Below are positions 24,101 through 39,100 of a stretch of 64,000 nt of DNA, in pieces (position 1 is the first letter of the stretch; each line of letters starts with the position of its first letter). This DNA is from Hyphomicrobiales bacterium (GTDB lineage: Bacteria; Pseudomonadota; Alphaproteobacteria; Rhizobiales; NORP267). Below the pieces are notes generated by a model. It saw only the letters and a program-made list of their open reading frames with translations. It ran no database searches and was not told the DNA's origin. The stretch is taken from positions 62,001-126,000 of the forward strand of contig JAJFGZ010000047.1 of NCBI GenBank assembly GCA_021775855.1. Reading direction: 5' to 3'. Position numbers and translations under genes: made by a program.

Positions 24101-27100
24101 GGCGACGAAAATGGCAAGACCCGGTTGATGTTCATGCAGTCATCCGGCGGCCTGACCGACGCCAGCCTGTTCCAGGGCAAGGACGCCATCCTGTCCGGCC
24201 CGGCGGGAGGCGTTGTCGGCATGGTGGAGACGGCGGCACTGGCTGGCTTCGACAAGGTCATCGGATTCGATATGGGTGGCACGTCGACCGATGTCTCCCA
24301 TTATAGCGGCGAGTTTGAACGCGCGTTCGAAACCGAAGTTGCCGGCGTGCGGATGCGCGCGCCCATGATGCGCATCCACACTGTTGCCGCGGGCGGCGGC
24401 TCGGTCCTGCATTTTGATGGCGCCCGTTTCCGCGTCGGCCCGGATTCCGCCGGTGCCGATCCCGGACCGAAGGGATACCGCAAGAACGGGCCCCTCACCG
24501 TAACCGACGCCAACATCATGGTCGGCAAATTATTACCGGCACATTTCCCGAGCATTTTCGGTCCGAACGCCGATCAATCCCTTGATGCGGACGCGGTCAA
24601 GGCGGCTTTCGCAGATATATCAGGTCAAATGGGTGGCGACCGCACACCCGAAGAGGCCGCAGACGGGTTCCTGAAAATCGCCGTCGAGAACATGGCCAAC
24701 GCTATCAAGAAAATATCGGTCCAGCGCGGCTACGATGTCACCGGCTATTTGCTGAATTGTTTTGGCGGTGCTGGCGGCCAGCATGCCTGCCTCGTCGCCG
24801 ACGCCCTCGGCATGACTAAAGTTCTGGTGCACCCCCTTTCCGGAATCCTGTCGGCATACGGCATGGGGTTAGCTAACATCCGCTCGGTCCGGCAAATGGC
24901 GGTCGAAGAACCCCTGTCTCGCGCGCAGCTACCAGCGCTCGAAACACTCCGTATAGAATTACAAGAAGCAGCGGTATCGGAAGTCGAGGGCCAGGGCGTC
25001 CCCACCTCCGACATAACCCCCCACCCCCGCGTCCAGTTGCGCTACGACGGTACCGACACGCCGATCGAAGTGTCTTTCGTCGCGGGCGATCTGGAGGCGA
25101 TGCAATCCGAATTTGAAAAAGCCCACAAAGCGCAGTTCGGGTTTATTTTCGAAGACAAGACGATCATGGTCGAAGCCTTGTCGGTCGAAGCCAACGGGGC
25201 CGAGGACGGCGTGCGCGAGCACCAGCACGAGCTTTCCGGTGATGCGCCGTTGACCACGTCGCAAACCCGATTTTTCTCCGGTGGCACTTGGCACGATGCC
25301 GAGATATATGCCCGCACCAATTTGCGGCCGGGACAGAAATTGTCCGGCCCCGCCCTGATCATCGAAGACCACCAAACCATCATCGTTGAACCCGGATGGG
25401 GCGCCGAAATCAACTCCCTCGATCACATCGTGTTGTCGCGGACCGAAGCGCTCAACCGCACAGCAGCGATTGGAACCGACGCCGATCCGATCATGCTCGA
25501 GGTCTTCAACAACCTCTTTATGTCGATCGCCGAACAGATGGGCGTGACGCTGCAGAACACGGCCTATTCGGTGAACATCAAGGAGCGTCTGGATTTCTCC
25601 TGCGCGGTCTTTGATGGCGACGGTCTGTTGATCGCCAACGCCCCTCACATGCCAGTACATTTGGGGTCCATGGACCGATCCGTCGAGACCATCATCCGGT
25701 TGAACCGGGGGCGGATCACTCCTGGCGACGTATTTGTACTGAATGCCCCCTATAACGGCGGCACCCATCTGCCGGATATCACGGTTTGCACGCCCGTTTT
25801 CGATAGCGAGGGTAGCAAAATCCTGTTCTGGGTCGCGAGTCGTGGCCACCACGCGGATGTGGGCGGAATTTCTCCCGGCTCGATGTCGCCGCGCGCCACC
25901 CATGTGGACGAAGAAGGCGTGTTGATCGACAATTTCAAAATGGTGGATCAGGGCCGGTTCCTGGAAAAGGAACTGCACGCCCTCCTCACCGACCACAAAT
26001 ATCCGTGCCGCAACCCGCACCAGAACATCGCTGATTTAAAAGCCCAGACAGCGGCGAACGAAAAAGGCGTCCATGAGTTGCGTAAGATGGTCGCGCATTT
26101 CGGCCTCGACGTGGTGCAGGCTTATATGGGTCACGTGCAGGACAACGCGGCGGAAAGCGTACGCCGGGTCATCGCCGCCCTGACGGATTCGGAGTTCGAA
26201 TACGAAATGGATCAGGGCGCGGTGATCAGGGTAAAAATCAGCGTCGATAAGAACAAGCGCGAGGCCACGGTCGATTTCACCGGCACCAGCCCCCAACAGC
26301 CAACCAATTTCAATGCCCCGGAACCGGTCGCCCGGGCAGCAGTGCTCTACGTGTTCCGCTGCATGGTTCAGGACAATATCCCGATGAATGCCGGGTGTTT
26401 GCGCCCGATCAACATCGTGATGCCGGAAGACTGCATGCTATCACCGTCCTACCCAGCGGCCGTGGTGGCCGGCAACGTGGAAACCAGCCAGGCCGTCACC
26501 GACACCCTGTTTGGAGCACTTGGCGCGCTCGCCGCCGCACAAGGGACAATGAACAACGTCACCTACGGCAACTCGCAATATCAATATTACGAAACGATCT
26601 GCTCCGGCTCACCCGCCGGTCCCGGGTTCGATGGCGTCGACGGTGTCCATACCCACATGACCAATTCGCGCCTCACAGATCCGGAAATCCTGGAAATCCG
26701 CTTTCCCGTCCTGCTGGAAGATTTTCATATCCGCAAGGAATCCGGCGGCAGGGGCCAATGGTGCGCCGGCGACGGGACGCTGCGTACCGTGAGGTTCCTG
26801 GAAAAAATGGACTGCGCCCTCTTGTCCGGACACCGCCGCATCCCGCCCTATGGCATCAACGGTGGCGAGCCGGGCGAGCTTGGTAAAAACACGGTCCGGC
26901 GTCTCAACGGCACGATCGAAGCTATTGAGGGATGCGACCAAATTGTGCTTGAGGCCGGTGAAGCAATCACCATCAAGACCCCGACAGGCGGGGGCTATGG
27001 CCCGGCGTCAAAACGCAAATAACAGCATCAGATCACGGCATTAATCCGGGTCGGCACGGCAGCACCTACGGCCATATGTGTTGGCCACAACCCGCTACGC

Positions 27101-30100
27101 CAGCATCTCCACAAAGATCTCGTCCATAATTGTAAATCCGCTTTCCCAACCCTTACCCATATTCGCCACAGCGCCGGTAAAACAGGCAATCTCAACATCG
27201 GTCGCCTCGAAGGGTACCCAGGTCAAACGCACCCTGGAATTGGAACCTTCATCTTCAAAACTCACGGTCGTTAGCAGGATACGTGGCCAGTCTGGCATCT
27301 TGGGATTTGAAACTGTGTTCCAGTCCGAATCCGTAGAGGAATGGTGGTGCCAGACAAGCCGTTCAAACGGTGTAACCTCTTTGAACACGACTTTGCTTAG
27401 CATGGAGTTTTCGCCCCATTTCATTTCATTGAGCCACACTCCACCGGGTTTCAAGTCAAACTCGTGGATGATTGTTTCCACGCCCGGGCCGTACCATCGC
27501 GAGAGAAGGTCGGGATCCGTCCAGGCCCGCCAAACCATTTCGCGGGGCGCTTCAAACACTCGATCCAGTATGAATTCAGGAAGCTCACTCATGACCCGTA
27601 TCCTTTGCTTCGGTTTTTTTCATATTGATGAGAATGTTGTCCAACTGATCCAGGCTCGTTTCCCAGAATATCTTGAATTCGGTCAGCCATTCGACAGCCG
27701 CTGCCATTTTTTCAGCCCTCAATTTTGCCGGGCGACGTTGCTCGTCGATACCCCGCTCAATCAACCCGGCGCGTTCAAGCACTTTTAAATGCCTCGAGAC
27801 CGCCGGTTGACTTATTTCGAAGGGAGCCGCGATTTCGTTGACGGACGCCTGCCCGTCCGCAAGCCGCGACAATATTGCCCGGCGCGTTGGGTCAGCGAGC
27901 GCAGCAAACACGGCATCCAGATTTTGCCCGGAGTCCATATAACGAATTGGTTCCATAACTAAAATGTTATATAAACAATTACCCATGTCAACAGATCAAA
28001 TCCTGGAACCATGATAATTCCAGACACGGTGGGTTTAGTCCTGACCCTTGCACAGGACGTGACCATGTTCCTGAATACCCTGACTGCCCGCATCACCGGC
28101 TGTGGCGGTCTGATTTAGCGTACCGATTTAGCGAGACCTGTGACAATTTGGCGGATGCCCCCTGTGGTGACCGACTAGTATGTATTCAAACACATTCCTC
28201 CAATTGTCATGGATACGCCTGATGAAAAATCTCGTGCACCTAGTGCTGGCATTCATCGTCCTATCGGCGTTGCCGGCGAATGTATTTGCCGGCGACATTT
28301 CGATAGAAAACGCCTGGATCAGGACCATGCCTGCGGGTGCAAAAATCGCCGCCGGATATCTGGATATTTCCAACCTTGGAAACGCCGCCGACGTTCTTGT
28401 CTCCGCTAAGGTAGAAAACGCGGCAAGGGCCGAAATCCATCGAATGACAATCGACGGGAACGGCGTGATGCGCATGCGCGCCGTACCCGAGGGCATCGAA
28501 ATTGCGCCTGGCGAAACAGTCAACCTGGCTCCCGGCGCGCTGCACCTGATGATCATGGGGGTGATGGAGCCATACGCGCCGGGCGGTGAAATCGAAATCG
28601 AGCTGACCTTTGAGGTAGCCGGCACCTTAGCGGCAATGTTTGTTGTCGGCGACGGCCCCGGGGTAAGCAACGGGATGTCAATGCAGGAGCACTCGACCAA
28701 TGACTAAAAATCAAGGCGCACCGAAACTCTGGGTCTCGCTGGCAACCGCAGCGGTGTTTGCCATTGCTGTCTTTGCCGTTGGGTTTTCAATTTACGTGAC
28801 CTTCTTTGCCAAGCCGGAACTCTCCCCTCTAGCGCTGACAAACCAGCAATTCAGTTTGGTCAATCACCGGGGCGAGGAAGTGACCCCGGAGAAGTATACC
28901 GGCCGCCCGACTGCGATCTTTTTCGGCTATACAAACTGCCCCGAAATCTGCCCGACAACGCTCAACGATATCGGAATCGTCGCGGGTGATTTGGGAGACA
29001 CCGCCGACAATATCAATTTCGTATTCGTTACCATCGACCCTGAACGCGATACCGTCGACCTGCTCGCGCAATATATGACTTCGTTCGATCGCCACATTGA
29101 AGGTGTCACGGGCAGCCTTGAAGAGATCAGCAAATTCGCTGGGGGGTTGGGCGTATTTTTTCGCAAGACCGACGAAGGTCCGGTCTATGAGATGGATCAC
29201 ACGACATGGATTTATCTGTTCAACAGAAGCGGCGAATTTGTCCGGACCGCCAACCTGCGCAACCCCAACGAGAATCTTACTGAAGCCCTTCAAACCCTTG
29301 CGAATTAAGTTCCAGGGGTATGGTTAACCATAAAACTGCGTCGCACGGCCTTGTGACCCGGCCAGTGGCCATGGCGTGATATCGTCCAGCTTTCACAGCG
29401 GACCTACACCATGATGCCAGAACGCAAAAGACCTTCGGAAATCCCAAATATCCAACCCGTATGGGAACATGTCGCGGACGATGCCCTGCGCACGTCCTAT
29501 GAACGGTACAAGGCGATTTATCAGGTGCCATGGGTCGGGGTTTTCGCTCTCGCATACGCGCGATACAGGAATTTCTTCGAACTCTGGCAGTCCGGATTGG
29601 CGGAATTGTCCGAGAGCCGCGAATATGTCGAAACAGTTCTGGCGTTGCGCCATTCGGTCGAAAACGCAGTGGCTGAACTCAGCCCGCCACCAATCTCCGG
29701 GCGCCTGCGGGACCTGGGTTATTCAGATCGCGAGATGGACGAGATCAGGCAGACAATCGAGATATTCTCCCACGGAAATTTCATCCAGTTGCCGTCTGCA
29801 TTTGCAACCCGCCATCTTCTCGAAGGGGGATCTCTTGGCACCTCCACCTCGGTCACGCCATACGGCAAAACGCACGCGCCCAACGTTTCCGTCCCCTTCA
29901 TCATGGTCGAACCCCATCACACGCTGGCAGACCACAAAAACCTCTATGGCGATGTCATGCAAACCCTTGGCTTGCCGTTTGTGAATTCAGATTATCGCGC
30001 TTTTTCACGCTGGCCTTCCTATTTCGCGTTGGCGTGGGGCGACCTCCGTCCGCACACAACCACACCGCAACACGAAGCCATCGCCCAGCGCATGCACGAC

Positions 30101-33100
30101 GAATTCCTAAATGCCGTCTCGGACATGCCGAACCCGGCTGGCCTGACTGGCGAGAAACTCTTGGCTGCTGCTGAAATAGATGGTGATGTGGAAAACCTTC
30201 TGGCGTTGGTTCGGTTTTTCTCGTGGCTGATCCCCGGACTGCTGATCAACGTTGCCTTCTTCCGTGCACAATTGGAAAGTTAGCTCGGTTGCAATTCCAG
30301 TTTGGGTCGGTTCGCCGGAAATTTCATTATGACTAGCCTGAAAAAAAAGCTCTACGTCCCGCTCTTTTTTCTGCTGCTCACGGCTTGCGCGGTAGGGATC
30401 TCCAGCGAACCGGTCAATGTCCACCTGACCGACGCCATTCCCGCTTCACGACCCGCTACCGTTGGCGAGGGCCTTCAAGCGGGCGATGTCATGGTTGGCC
30501 TCAGTTTTTCGGGTGGGGGCACCCGCGCCGCCGCGTTCGCCCATGGCGTACTCGCGCAAATGGCAACGACACCCATCATTGTCCGGGGCGAGCAGCAAAA
30601 CCTGTTCCAGCAGGTTCGGTTTATATCGGGCGTTTCAGGTGGCGCGGTCGCGGCCACCTATTATGGTCTCAACGGCGCGGCTGCGGTCGATGATTTCCGC
30701 GAACGGTTCCTGATTAGAAACGCCGAAGAGGGACTACGCACCACATTCAGTCCGCGAAATTTAGCCAGGGTGTTTGGTGGGGGAATGAACGATTCCAACC
30801 GGTTCAGCAACTGGCTCGATCAAAACCTGTTTTCAGGCGCAACCTTCGAACAGCTCAACCGCCCAGACCGACCGCGCATTTTCATCAACGCAACAGACAT
30901 TTTCAACCGTGCACCGTTTTTCTTCGCGCCAGTCACGTTTAATTCGTTTTGCAGCGACCTGAATGCCTACCCCCTCGCCTCTGCTGTCGCCGCCTCGGCA
31001 GCAGTGCCGCTGGTCTTTACACCGGTTGTGATCCGCACGTTCCCAGAAAACTGCAACGCCCCGATGCCGGATTGGGTGGCTGGCGCCATGGACAATCCGG
31101 ACGCACCCGCTATCCAGCGCAGGTTAGCGGAAGCGTTCACGCGCTACCGCAACGGAGATACCCCTTTTATCAAACTGCTGGACGGTGGCGTCTCGGATAA
31201 TCTCGGCCTGCAGGGCTTTTTGCTCGTACGTTTGAGCTCTCCAACTCCCTTCGGACCCATAACCGAGCAAAGCGCCGTCCGCATTGGCGAACTTGTTATT
31301 TTTGTGGTCAATGCCGGGCGCGGACCAAGCGGAGACTGGGATCAGACTATTTCGGGACCATCAGGTCAGGAGATGATTGCGGCGATTACCGATTCCATGC
31401 TGCAATCAACTTCGCGTAATTCTCTCGATGCCCTGAGGTTGGCCATGTCTGACTGGCAACGCGAGTTGATCGACTATCGCTGCAGATTGTCGAGCACTCG
31501 TGTTCGCGAGTTGCGCGGAAACCTGACGGGATGGAACTGCAGGGATCTTAAAATTCGCATCACCGAAGTCAGTTTCGATGCCCTTGACCCCGGCCTAAAG
31601 GGCGAAGTGGAAGGCGTCGAGACCCGGTTTGCGCTACCTGAAGGACAGGTCGACCTGACCATCAGAGCTGGCCGTCAGGCACTCATGCGCAACCCTATCT
31701 TCCAGGCACTTCAAGCCAAATACGGTTCCGGAAACTAGCGCCCGGCCCTACGATACCAGTCGAAAGAATCCGAACCGGCCATAGGCCTGCTTCATTGTGG
31801 CAATCATCCCATCGTCAACACTGTATTTTGTTCTGAGCAGATGTTTCCGGCAAATTGGAGAGCGTAGCCGTCATATGTTTGCCGGCTGGTTTTATTAACC
31901 AAGCCAAAACATTCCCGGGCACCAGCTCGCCCAAGACCCGTTTTAACCATGTTTCTCACGAGAGAATTAATTGTTTGAGCCGACTATTTTAACCGCGTGT
32001 GGTTACCAGTCGGAGCGGGATTTGATGTTTATTGACATAAAGACAATGGCAATCGTGCTGGCGACCACGACTCTGCTGGCCGCGTGCAGCAGCTCGTCCC
32101 GGATTTCAAGCTTTGGGGCAACAGCGGTCAACTACAACGATTCTAGCTGGTGTGTCCCGCCGCGATTGAAGATGGTCCTGAACCGGGTGTCCCGCCGTTT
32201 TGGTACGGTCACCGTCACGTCAACGCACCGCCGGTGGCTCGAAAACCGCCGCGTCGGTGGCGCACGCGGATCGTATCACCGCAGGTGCCAGGCAGTGGAT
32301 TTCACCGTCGCCGGTGGTTCAAGCGGCGTCCTCGCCTACCTCCGGGAACAAGACGCAGTTGGCGGCTATAAGCTATACCCTGGCGGCCATTACCACATCG
32401 ATACCGGCCCCCGGCGCACCTGGTAGCGGGCGCGCTGCGGCGTGAATTTCGCCGGGAAACCAATCGGCCCGTTGACGAATCCGAACAGTCCGCTAGAAGA
32501 AGCGCAACCACCTCGGACAATCGGAAACCCCTCTTATGGCGCGTCAATATATCTACCACATGCACGACCTTTCAAAGTCGCATACGGGCGGCAAAAAGGT
32601 CCTGGAAGGGGTCCACCTGTCGTTTTACCCCGACGCCAAGATCGGTGTACTCGGGCCCAATGGCGCGGGTAAATCAACACTGCTGAAAATCATGGCGGGA
32701 CTGGATGACGACTATACCGGTGAAGCCTGGGTCGCGGACGGCGCCAGCGTCGGCTACCTGCCTCAGGAACCGGAACTCGATGCCGAGCGTTCTGTCAGGT
32801 CGAACGTCATGGACGGAGTTGCCGGCGAACAGGCCTTGCTCGACAAATATAACGAAGCCTCGTTGAAGCTTGCCGATGACTATTCCGACGAGCTGATGGA
32901 CGACATGTCGAAGCTCCAGGAGCAGATCGAGGCCAAGGATCTTTGGGACCTGGAATCCCGCATCGATATGGCGATGGATGCCCTGCGCTGCCCGCCGGAT
33001 GACGCCAACGTGGCAACCCTGTCGGGCGGCGAAAAACGCCGGGTGGCATTGTGCCGTCTGTTGCTGGCAAAACCCGACCTACTGCTCCTCGACGAGCCCA

Positions 33101-36100
33101 CCAACCATCTGGATGCCGAAACGGTCGCTTGGCTGGAGCACCATCTGGAGGAATATCCAGGCGCGGTGCTGATCGTCACCCATGACCGGTATTTTCTCGA
33201 CAATGTCACCGGCTGGATCCTGGAACTGGATCGCGGACGCGGCATTCCGTATGAGGGAAATTACACAGCCTGGCTGGAACAAAAGAAAAAACGGCTCGAG
33301 CAAGAGGGTCGCGAGGACGCCGCCCTGCAACGCACCATCGCCCACGAGAAAGACTGGATCGACGCCTCGCCCCGTGCCCGTCAGGCCAAATCCCAGGCGC
33401 GCATTACGGCTTACGAAGATCTGCTCGGCAAGGCCCAGAAAGCCGATCTCAAGCAGGCCCAGATCGTCATCCCTGCGGGTCCGCGCCTTGGCGATCTGGT
33501 GCTCGAAGCCGAAGACCTCTCGAAGGGATACGGCGACCAACTGTTGATCGACGATCTATCGTTTCAGCTCCCCCCGGGCGGCATAGTTGGCATTGTCGGG
33601 CCAAATGGCGCCGGTAAAACCACGCTGTTCCGCATGATCACGGAACAGGAACAACCGGATTCCGGCTCGATCCGGATCGGCGACACGGTCAAGCTCGGAT
33701 ACGTGGATCAGAGCCGCGAAGACCTATCATCAGAGAAGAATGTCTGGGAGGAGATTTCCGGCGGAAACGACATGATCCAACTCGGTAAATCTGAAATAAA
33801 TTCCCGTGCCTATGTAAGCTGGTTCAATTTTCGTGGCGGCGACCAGCAGAAAAAAGTCGGCCAGCTTTCAGGTGGAGAGCGCAACCGGGTGCAGATGGCC
33901 AAGATGCTGAAATCCGGCGCCAACGTCATCCTGCTCGATGAACCGACCAACGATCTGGACGTGGATACCCTGCGCGCGCTCGAACAGGCGCTGGAGAATT
34001 TCGCCGGCTGCGCAATGGTGATCAGCCATGACCGCTGGTTCCTCGATCGCCTCGCCACCCACATTCTGAGTTTCGAGGGCGATAGCCACGTGGAATGGTT
34101 CCACGGGAATTTTACCGATTACGAGGAAGACAAGAAACGCCGCCTCGGACCCGACGCGGTTGTGCCGACCCGGATCAAATACAAGCGGTTTACACGGTGA
34201 TCAGAAAAATCAGGCCCGGAGCGCGGCAATCAGGGCGGTTACGTCGCCGTCATGGGAAGCAAGGAAGCGTTCGAACATGCGTTTCTGGAAGTAGCTGAGC
34301 CAGAACCCCGCGACACGTAAATCCCGTACCCTAAAGTTGCGCCCGCGCGGTGTCAGCAGCCAGTGCACATTATAGATGGCGCCTGTATCCAGATAGAGTT
34401 TGGATTTCACAAGTGTATCGCCCTCGCCATAAGGTCGTTCACCGGTAATAACGGCACGCTCGACCGGATACAGCTCGACCTGCGAAGAAAAATACCGCGA
34501 CATAAACGCGGCAACACCGCGCCGGTAGCGGACATCGTTCTCGGCTTCCAGGCTATCGCGATAGGTACCCAGCGAATACTCGGCAATTGTCGGCAGGTCG
34601 GCGTGCTGGTTGATTGCGCGAAGGAATGAACTGGACGTACCCGCACGCGCAGCGGCAAATAAATCGCCGGAAATACTCTGCAGATACTGGACGCCGGGAC
34701 CGCCCTCGCTCTCACCGCGCTCGACAGCCGCAGCAGCGGCGAACGCAGGCGCGCGCGCGCTGACGGCAATCGCGGCAGCCGCCCCGAAAAGCGCGACTAG
34801 ATTGCGGCGTGAGATGATATGCTTTCCGTTATTCATAATCCGCACGCTAAATTCAGATCTAATCAATAGCATTATCTCGCCATAGAGTGAACGAGGTGAT
34901 AACAGATTTGCCGGATTCAGCAAACCTGACACTCTATGTCACACCATTTTAGCCATTTTTAGGCAAGCTCGGTGCATCCGCCATTAAACACAGAATTTCA
35001 TACATCATGGTCGCCCCGGCAAGCGAAGTGACGCCGGACGAATCATAACTTGGCGCAACTTCCACCACGTCACCGCCGACAATGTCCAACCCGCGTAGTC
35101 CGCGCAAAAAGGCCAGCGCCTCTCGGGTCGTGAAACCACCGACTTCCGGGGTCCCAGTGCCCGGCGCAAAAACCGGATCCAAACCATCGATGTCAAATGT
35201 CAGGTAACCCGGCATATCGCCCACCGTCTGGCGGCACAAATCAATGATGCCGTTGATCCCGATCTCCTCGACCTGGTGCATGAATACGACTTTCATGCCG
35301 GCGCCCTCTGAATAATCCCACCCGTCGGGGATAATCTGCGACCCCCGGATGCCGATCTGCAGGGTTTTTTCGCCGACAATCAAGCCATCTTCGTGGGCCC
35401 TGCGGAACGGCGCGCCGTGCATGAACCGTGACCCCTGGAACTGGTCCCAGGTATCGCAATGGGCGTCGAAATGGATCAAAGCGACCGGGGACTTTGCCGC
35501 CACGGCCTTGAGAATAGGGTAAGATATCGAATGATCACCGCCCGCTGTCAAAGGGCGCACACCGGCGGCGACAATGCCCTCGTAAAATGCTGCAATCTCA
35601 TCAACTGTCTTTGCCGGATCGTACATCTCGGTCAAAGGCACATCGCCCACATCCGCCACATTCAAATCATCATAGGGGCTGTTGCGGGTCGCCGGATTGA
35701 GCGTACGCATCATACTGGAGGCGTTGCGAATTTCGCGCGGTCCGTGGCGCGCACCGGGCCGGTTGGTCACGCCGCCATCGTATGGCACGCCAACCATGGC
35801 GATATCGAGGCCCTTGAGATCGGTGGTATATGGCGCCCGTATGAAAGTGGGCATCCCCATAAACCGTGGATCGAGCATGGCACCGGTATTTGTTGGCATG
35901 GAATTCCCCTAAAAATTTCGCCGGATTCTTGGGCCGGTTGTCTGAAACAGACCCTAGCGAGCTTATCCCCTCGGTGGCAACGGGTTCGAGCGTTTGACGT
36001 GCCAATCGACAGTGGCGTCGGGTTTTGAATCGCCCGCTGCGAAATAGGGTTTGATATCGATCAGGGGCGTTCCGTCGACACAATCCACGTGGCGCACCGT

Positions 36101-39100
36101 CAATTCGTTCCCGTCAACACTCACCAGATCGGCTGCACTGAACCCTATCGGGTTCGGGCGGCTTGGCGAGCGAATAGCGAACACCCCATGGGGTTTGTCA
36201 TCAACCGGCGGCACGTGCAGCAACTTGTTGCGGTCCGCTTGGTCGAGCCAGTAGAACAGCAGGATATGGCTACACCCTTCGATTGATTTCAGGCCGTCCG
36301 CGTATTCTTCGCTCACGACCACGCGGCATAATTTATCGGTTTCCATCGGATTTCGGGGGCACTGATCCCGGCTTGTCCAGGGGGTATGTATCTTGCCGAT
36401 GAATTGAATCCCGGCGTCAAATTCTTTTTGATCGGTCAAACCTGGCTTCCTCAAATGCAATCAGAAAACGGGCGGCTATCGGGCATGCAATCGGTCAACC
36501 TGAAGCCACCATTCGGAGACGTATTTTTCAGTAAAAAGATAACGCGAAACACGGGCTCTGCCCAGTGGGTCATGTTGTTGGCGGCACTTTCATAGGGTTT
36601 TGCCGGCATCTCCGGACTGTGCTTTCAAGGCACCCCGCCAATCATGACTGCGGCCGGGCAATTAACGGGGTCGACCGTCCTGATGCTGTCCGTTGTATTA
36701 TCTGTGAACGCGTCCAGCGAAATAACGTTGCCTGGCATTCCTGCTATTTTGGCCGTCCTGTTCATGTCGGCCATCGAAGACCGGGTGTTAGGGCGAGCCT
36801 AAACTCGGAATCCCGACCAGATCGACACCTCATTTTTCAGATAATTTACCATATTCACGCACAAACTATCGCTTGCGGCGACGGAACAATCTCGTTAATA
36901 ATTATGAAATAAAGATATCTTTATATCTATATTTTAATTGAAAAGCCGGGCACCATTGTTGAATTCAGGAAAAGCGCCATGAAGATGGATCTTGAAACAT
37001 TGCTTGCCGGGCTGCGCGCCGGGAGCGACCCAACGCGACTGCGGTTGTTGGCGTTGCTCGCCCACAGCGATCTGAACGTGAAGGACCTGACCCGGATCCT
37101 GCGCCAGAGCCAACCACGCATCTCCCGACACCTGAAATTGCTGCACGAAGCCGGCATGATCGACCGGTTTCAGGAAGGCAGCTGGGTTTTTTACCGCCGC
37201 AAGTCCCGAGGCCCCGGAGCCGCATTGGCAACGGAAATAGCCGCGTTTGTTGATCTCGCCGACCCCATTGTGGCGCGCGATCGGGAGCGGTTCATCGAAA
37301 TCAAGGAAGAACGCGCCGCAGCTGCGGCAGATTATTTCCGCGCCCGCGCGGCGGATTGGGACCGCTTGCGGGCGTTGCATATTGCCGAACAAGACGTCGA
37401 GACCGCCATGCTGGAGGCGCTTGGCGACCGCAGGTTTGGCCGGGTCCTCGATCTTGGAACCGGAACCGGTCGCATCCTCGAGCTGCTTGCCCATAGAATA
37501 GATCGCGGGCTTGGCGTCGATGGCAGCCAGGAAATGCTGGCGCTCGCGCGCACGCGGTTCGAAAAAGCCGAGCTGCACCATTGCCAGGCCCGGTTCGGCG
37601 ATCTCTACGACCTGAATTTTGACGCCGGCGACTTTGACGCTGTGATCATCCACCAGGTACTTCACTATCTTGACGATCCGGCAGGGGCGATTGCTGTCGC
37701 CGCCCGCATGCTGGCACCGGGCGGGCAATTGCTGATCGTCGATTTTGCCCCCCACGAACACGAATTCCTGCGCGACGAGCACACCCACCAGCGGCTCGGG
37801 TTTGCAACTTCCGAGGTGAGCGGGTGGATTGCCGGGACCGGATTGAAGTTGCTGAAGGCGCGCAATCTGGCGCCTCCCCGCATTGCGGGCAAAACCGCCA
37901 TCACGGTCACCTTATGGCACGCCGAGCGCCCTGCTGTAGCGACTATCAACCCCGCCCTACCTGCAACCGAACCACGGATCCGTCCCACATGAGCAATACA
38001 GACGCGTCGGACCTCTATCGCCCGAATACCGGAGTAGCCCAAAGCGGCGTCCGGGTGTCGTTCGAATTTTTCCCGCCCCGCAACGAGGCGATGGAAAAAC
38101 AGCTCTGGAATGCGTTATCGCGGCTCGAACCGCTGAACCCCGAATTTGTGTCAGTGACCTACGGTGCCGGTGGCTCGACCCGCGAGCGCACCCACAACAC
38201 AGTCAGCCGGATCGTGCAGGAAACATCCATCGCGCCTGCCGCCCATTTGACCTGCGTCGGTGCAACCCGCGAAGAAGTCGACAATGTCATCCGGGCCTAC
38301 GGAGATTCCGGCATCCGCCACATCGTGGCACTCCGGGGCGACCCAACTGATGGCATCGGTAGCAGCTACGAACCGCACCCCGGGGGATACGAGAACGGCG
38401 CCGACCTGGCCAAGGGCATAAGCACAATTGGTGATTTTGAAATCAGTGTATCGGCCTACCCGGAAAAACATCCGGAATCGCCGAATTTTTCCGTCGACAT
38501 GGAAAACCTCCGGGCAAAGGTCGATGCCGGCGCCACCCGCGCCATCACCCAATTCTTTTTCGTCAACGATTATTATTACCGTTACCTCGACCGGGTCAGC
38601 GCCGCCGGAATCGATATCCCGATCATCGCCGGGATCCTGCCGGTTCTCAATTTCAGGCAAGTGTCAAAATTTGCCGGCCAATGCGGTGCGCATATCCCGC
38701 CCTGGCTTGTCGACCGTTTTGACGGGCTCGATGAAGAACCCGAGACCCGCCGACTGATCGCGGCTGCCGTCACTGCTGAGCAAGTGCTCGATTTAATGGC
38801 GAACGGCGTCCGGGATTTTCATTTTTACACCATGAACCAGGCCAACCTTGTCTTTGCGATTTGTCACCTGATGGGCATCCGCCCGATGGACAACGCCTCC
38901 GCCTCGCCTGCTGAAAGTTAAAAACATGCCTGCTACACAACAACCGGACCGCATTGCCCGTCTTGCTGACGCCGCAAAATCCAGAATTTTGCTACTGGAC
39001 GGCGCCATGGGCACGGCCATTCAGAAGTACAATCTCTCGGAAGAACAATTCCGCGGCGACATGTTTGCCGACTGGAACCAGGACCTGCGCGGCAACCTGG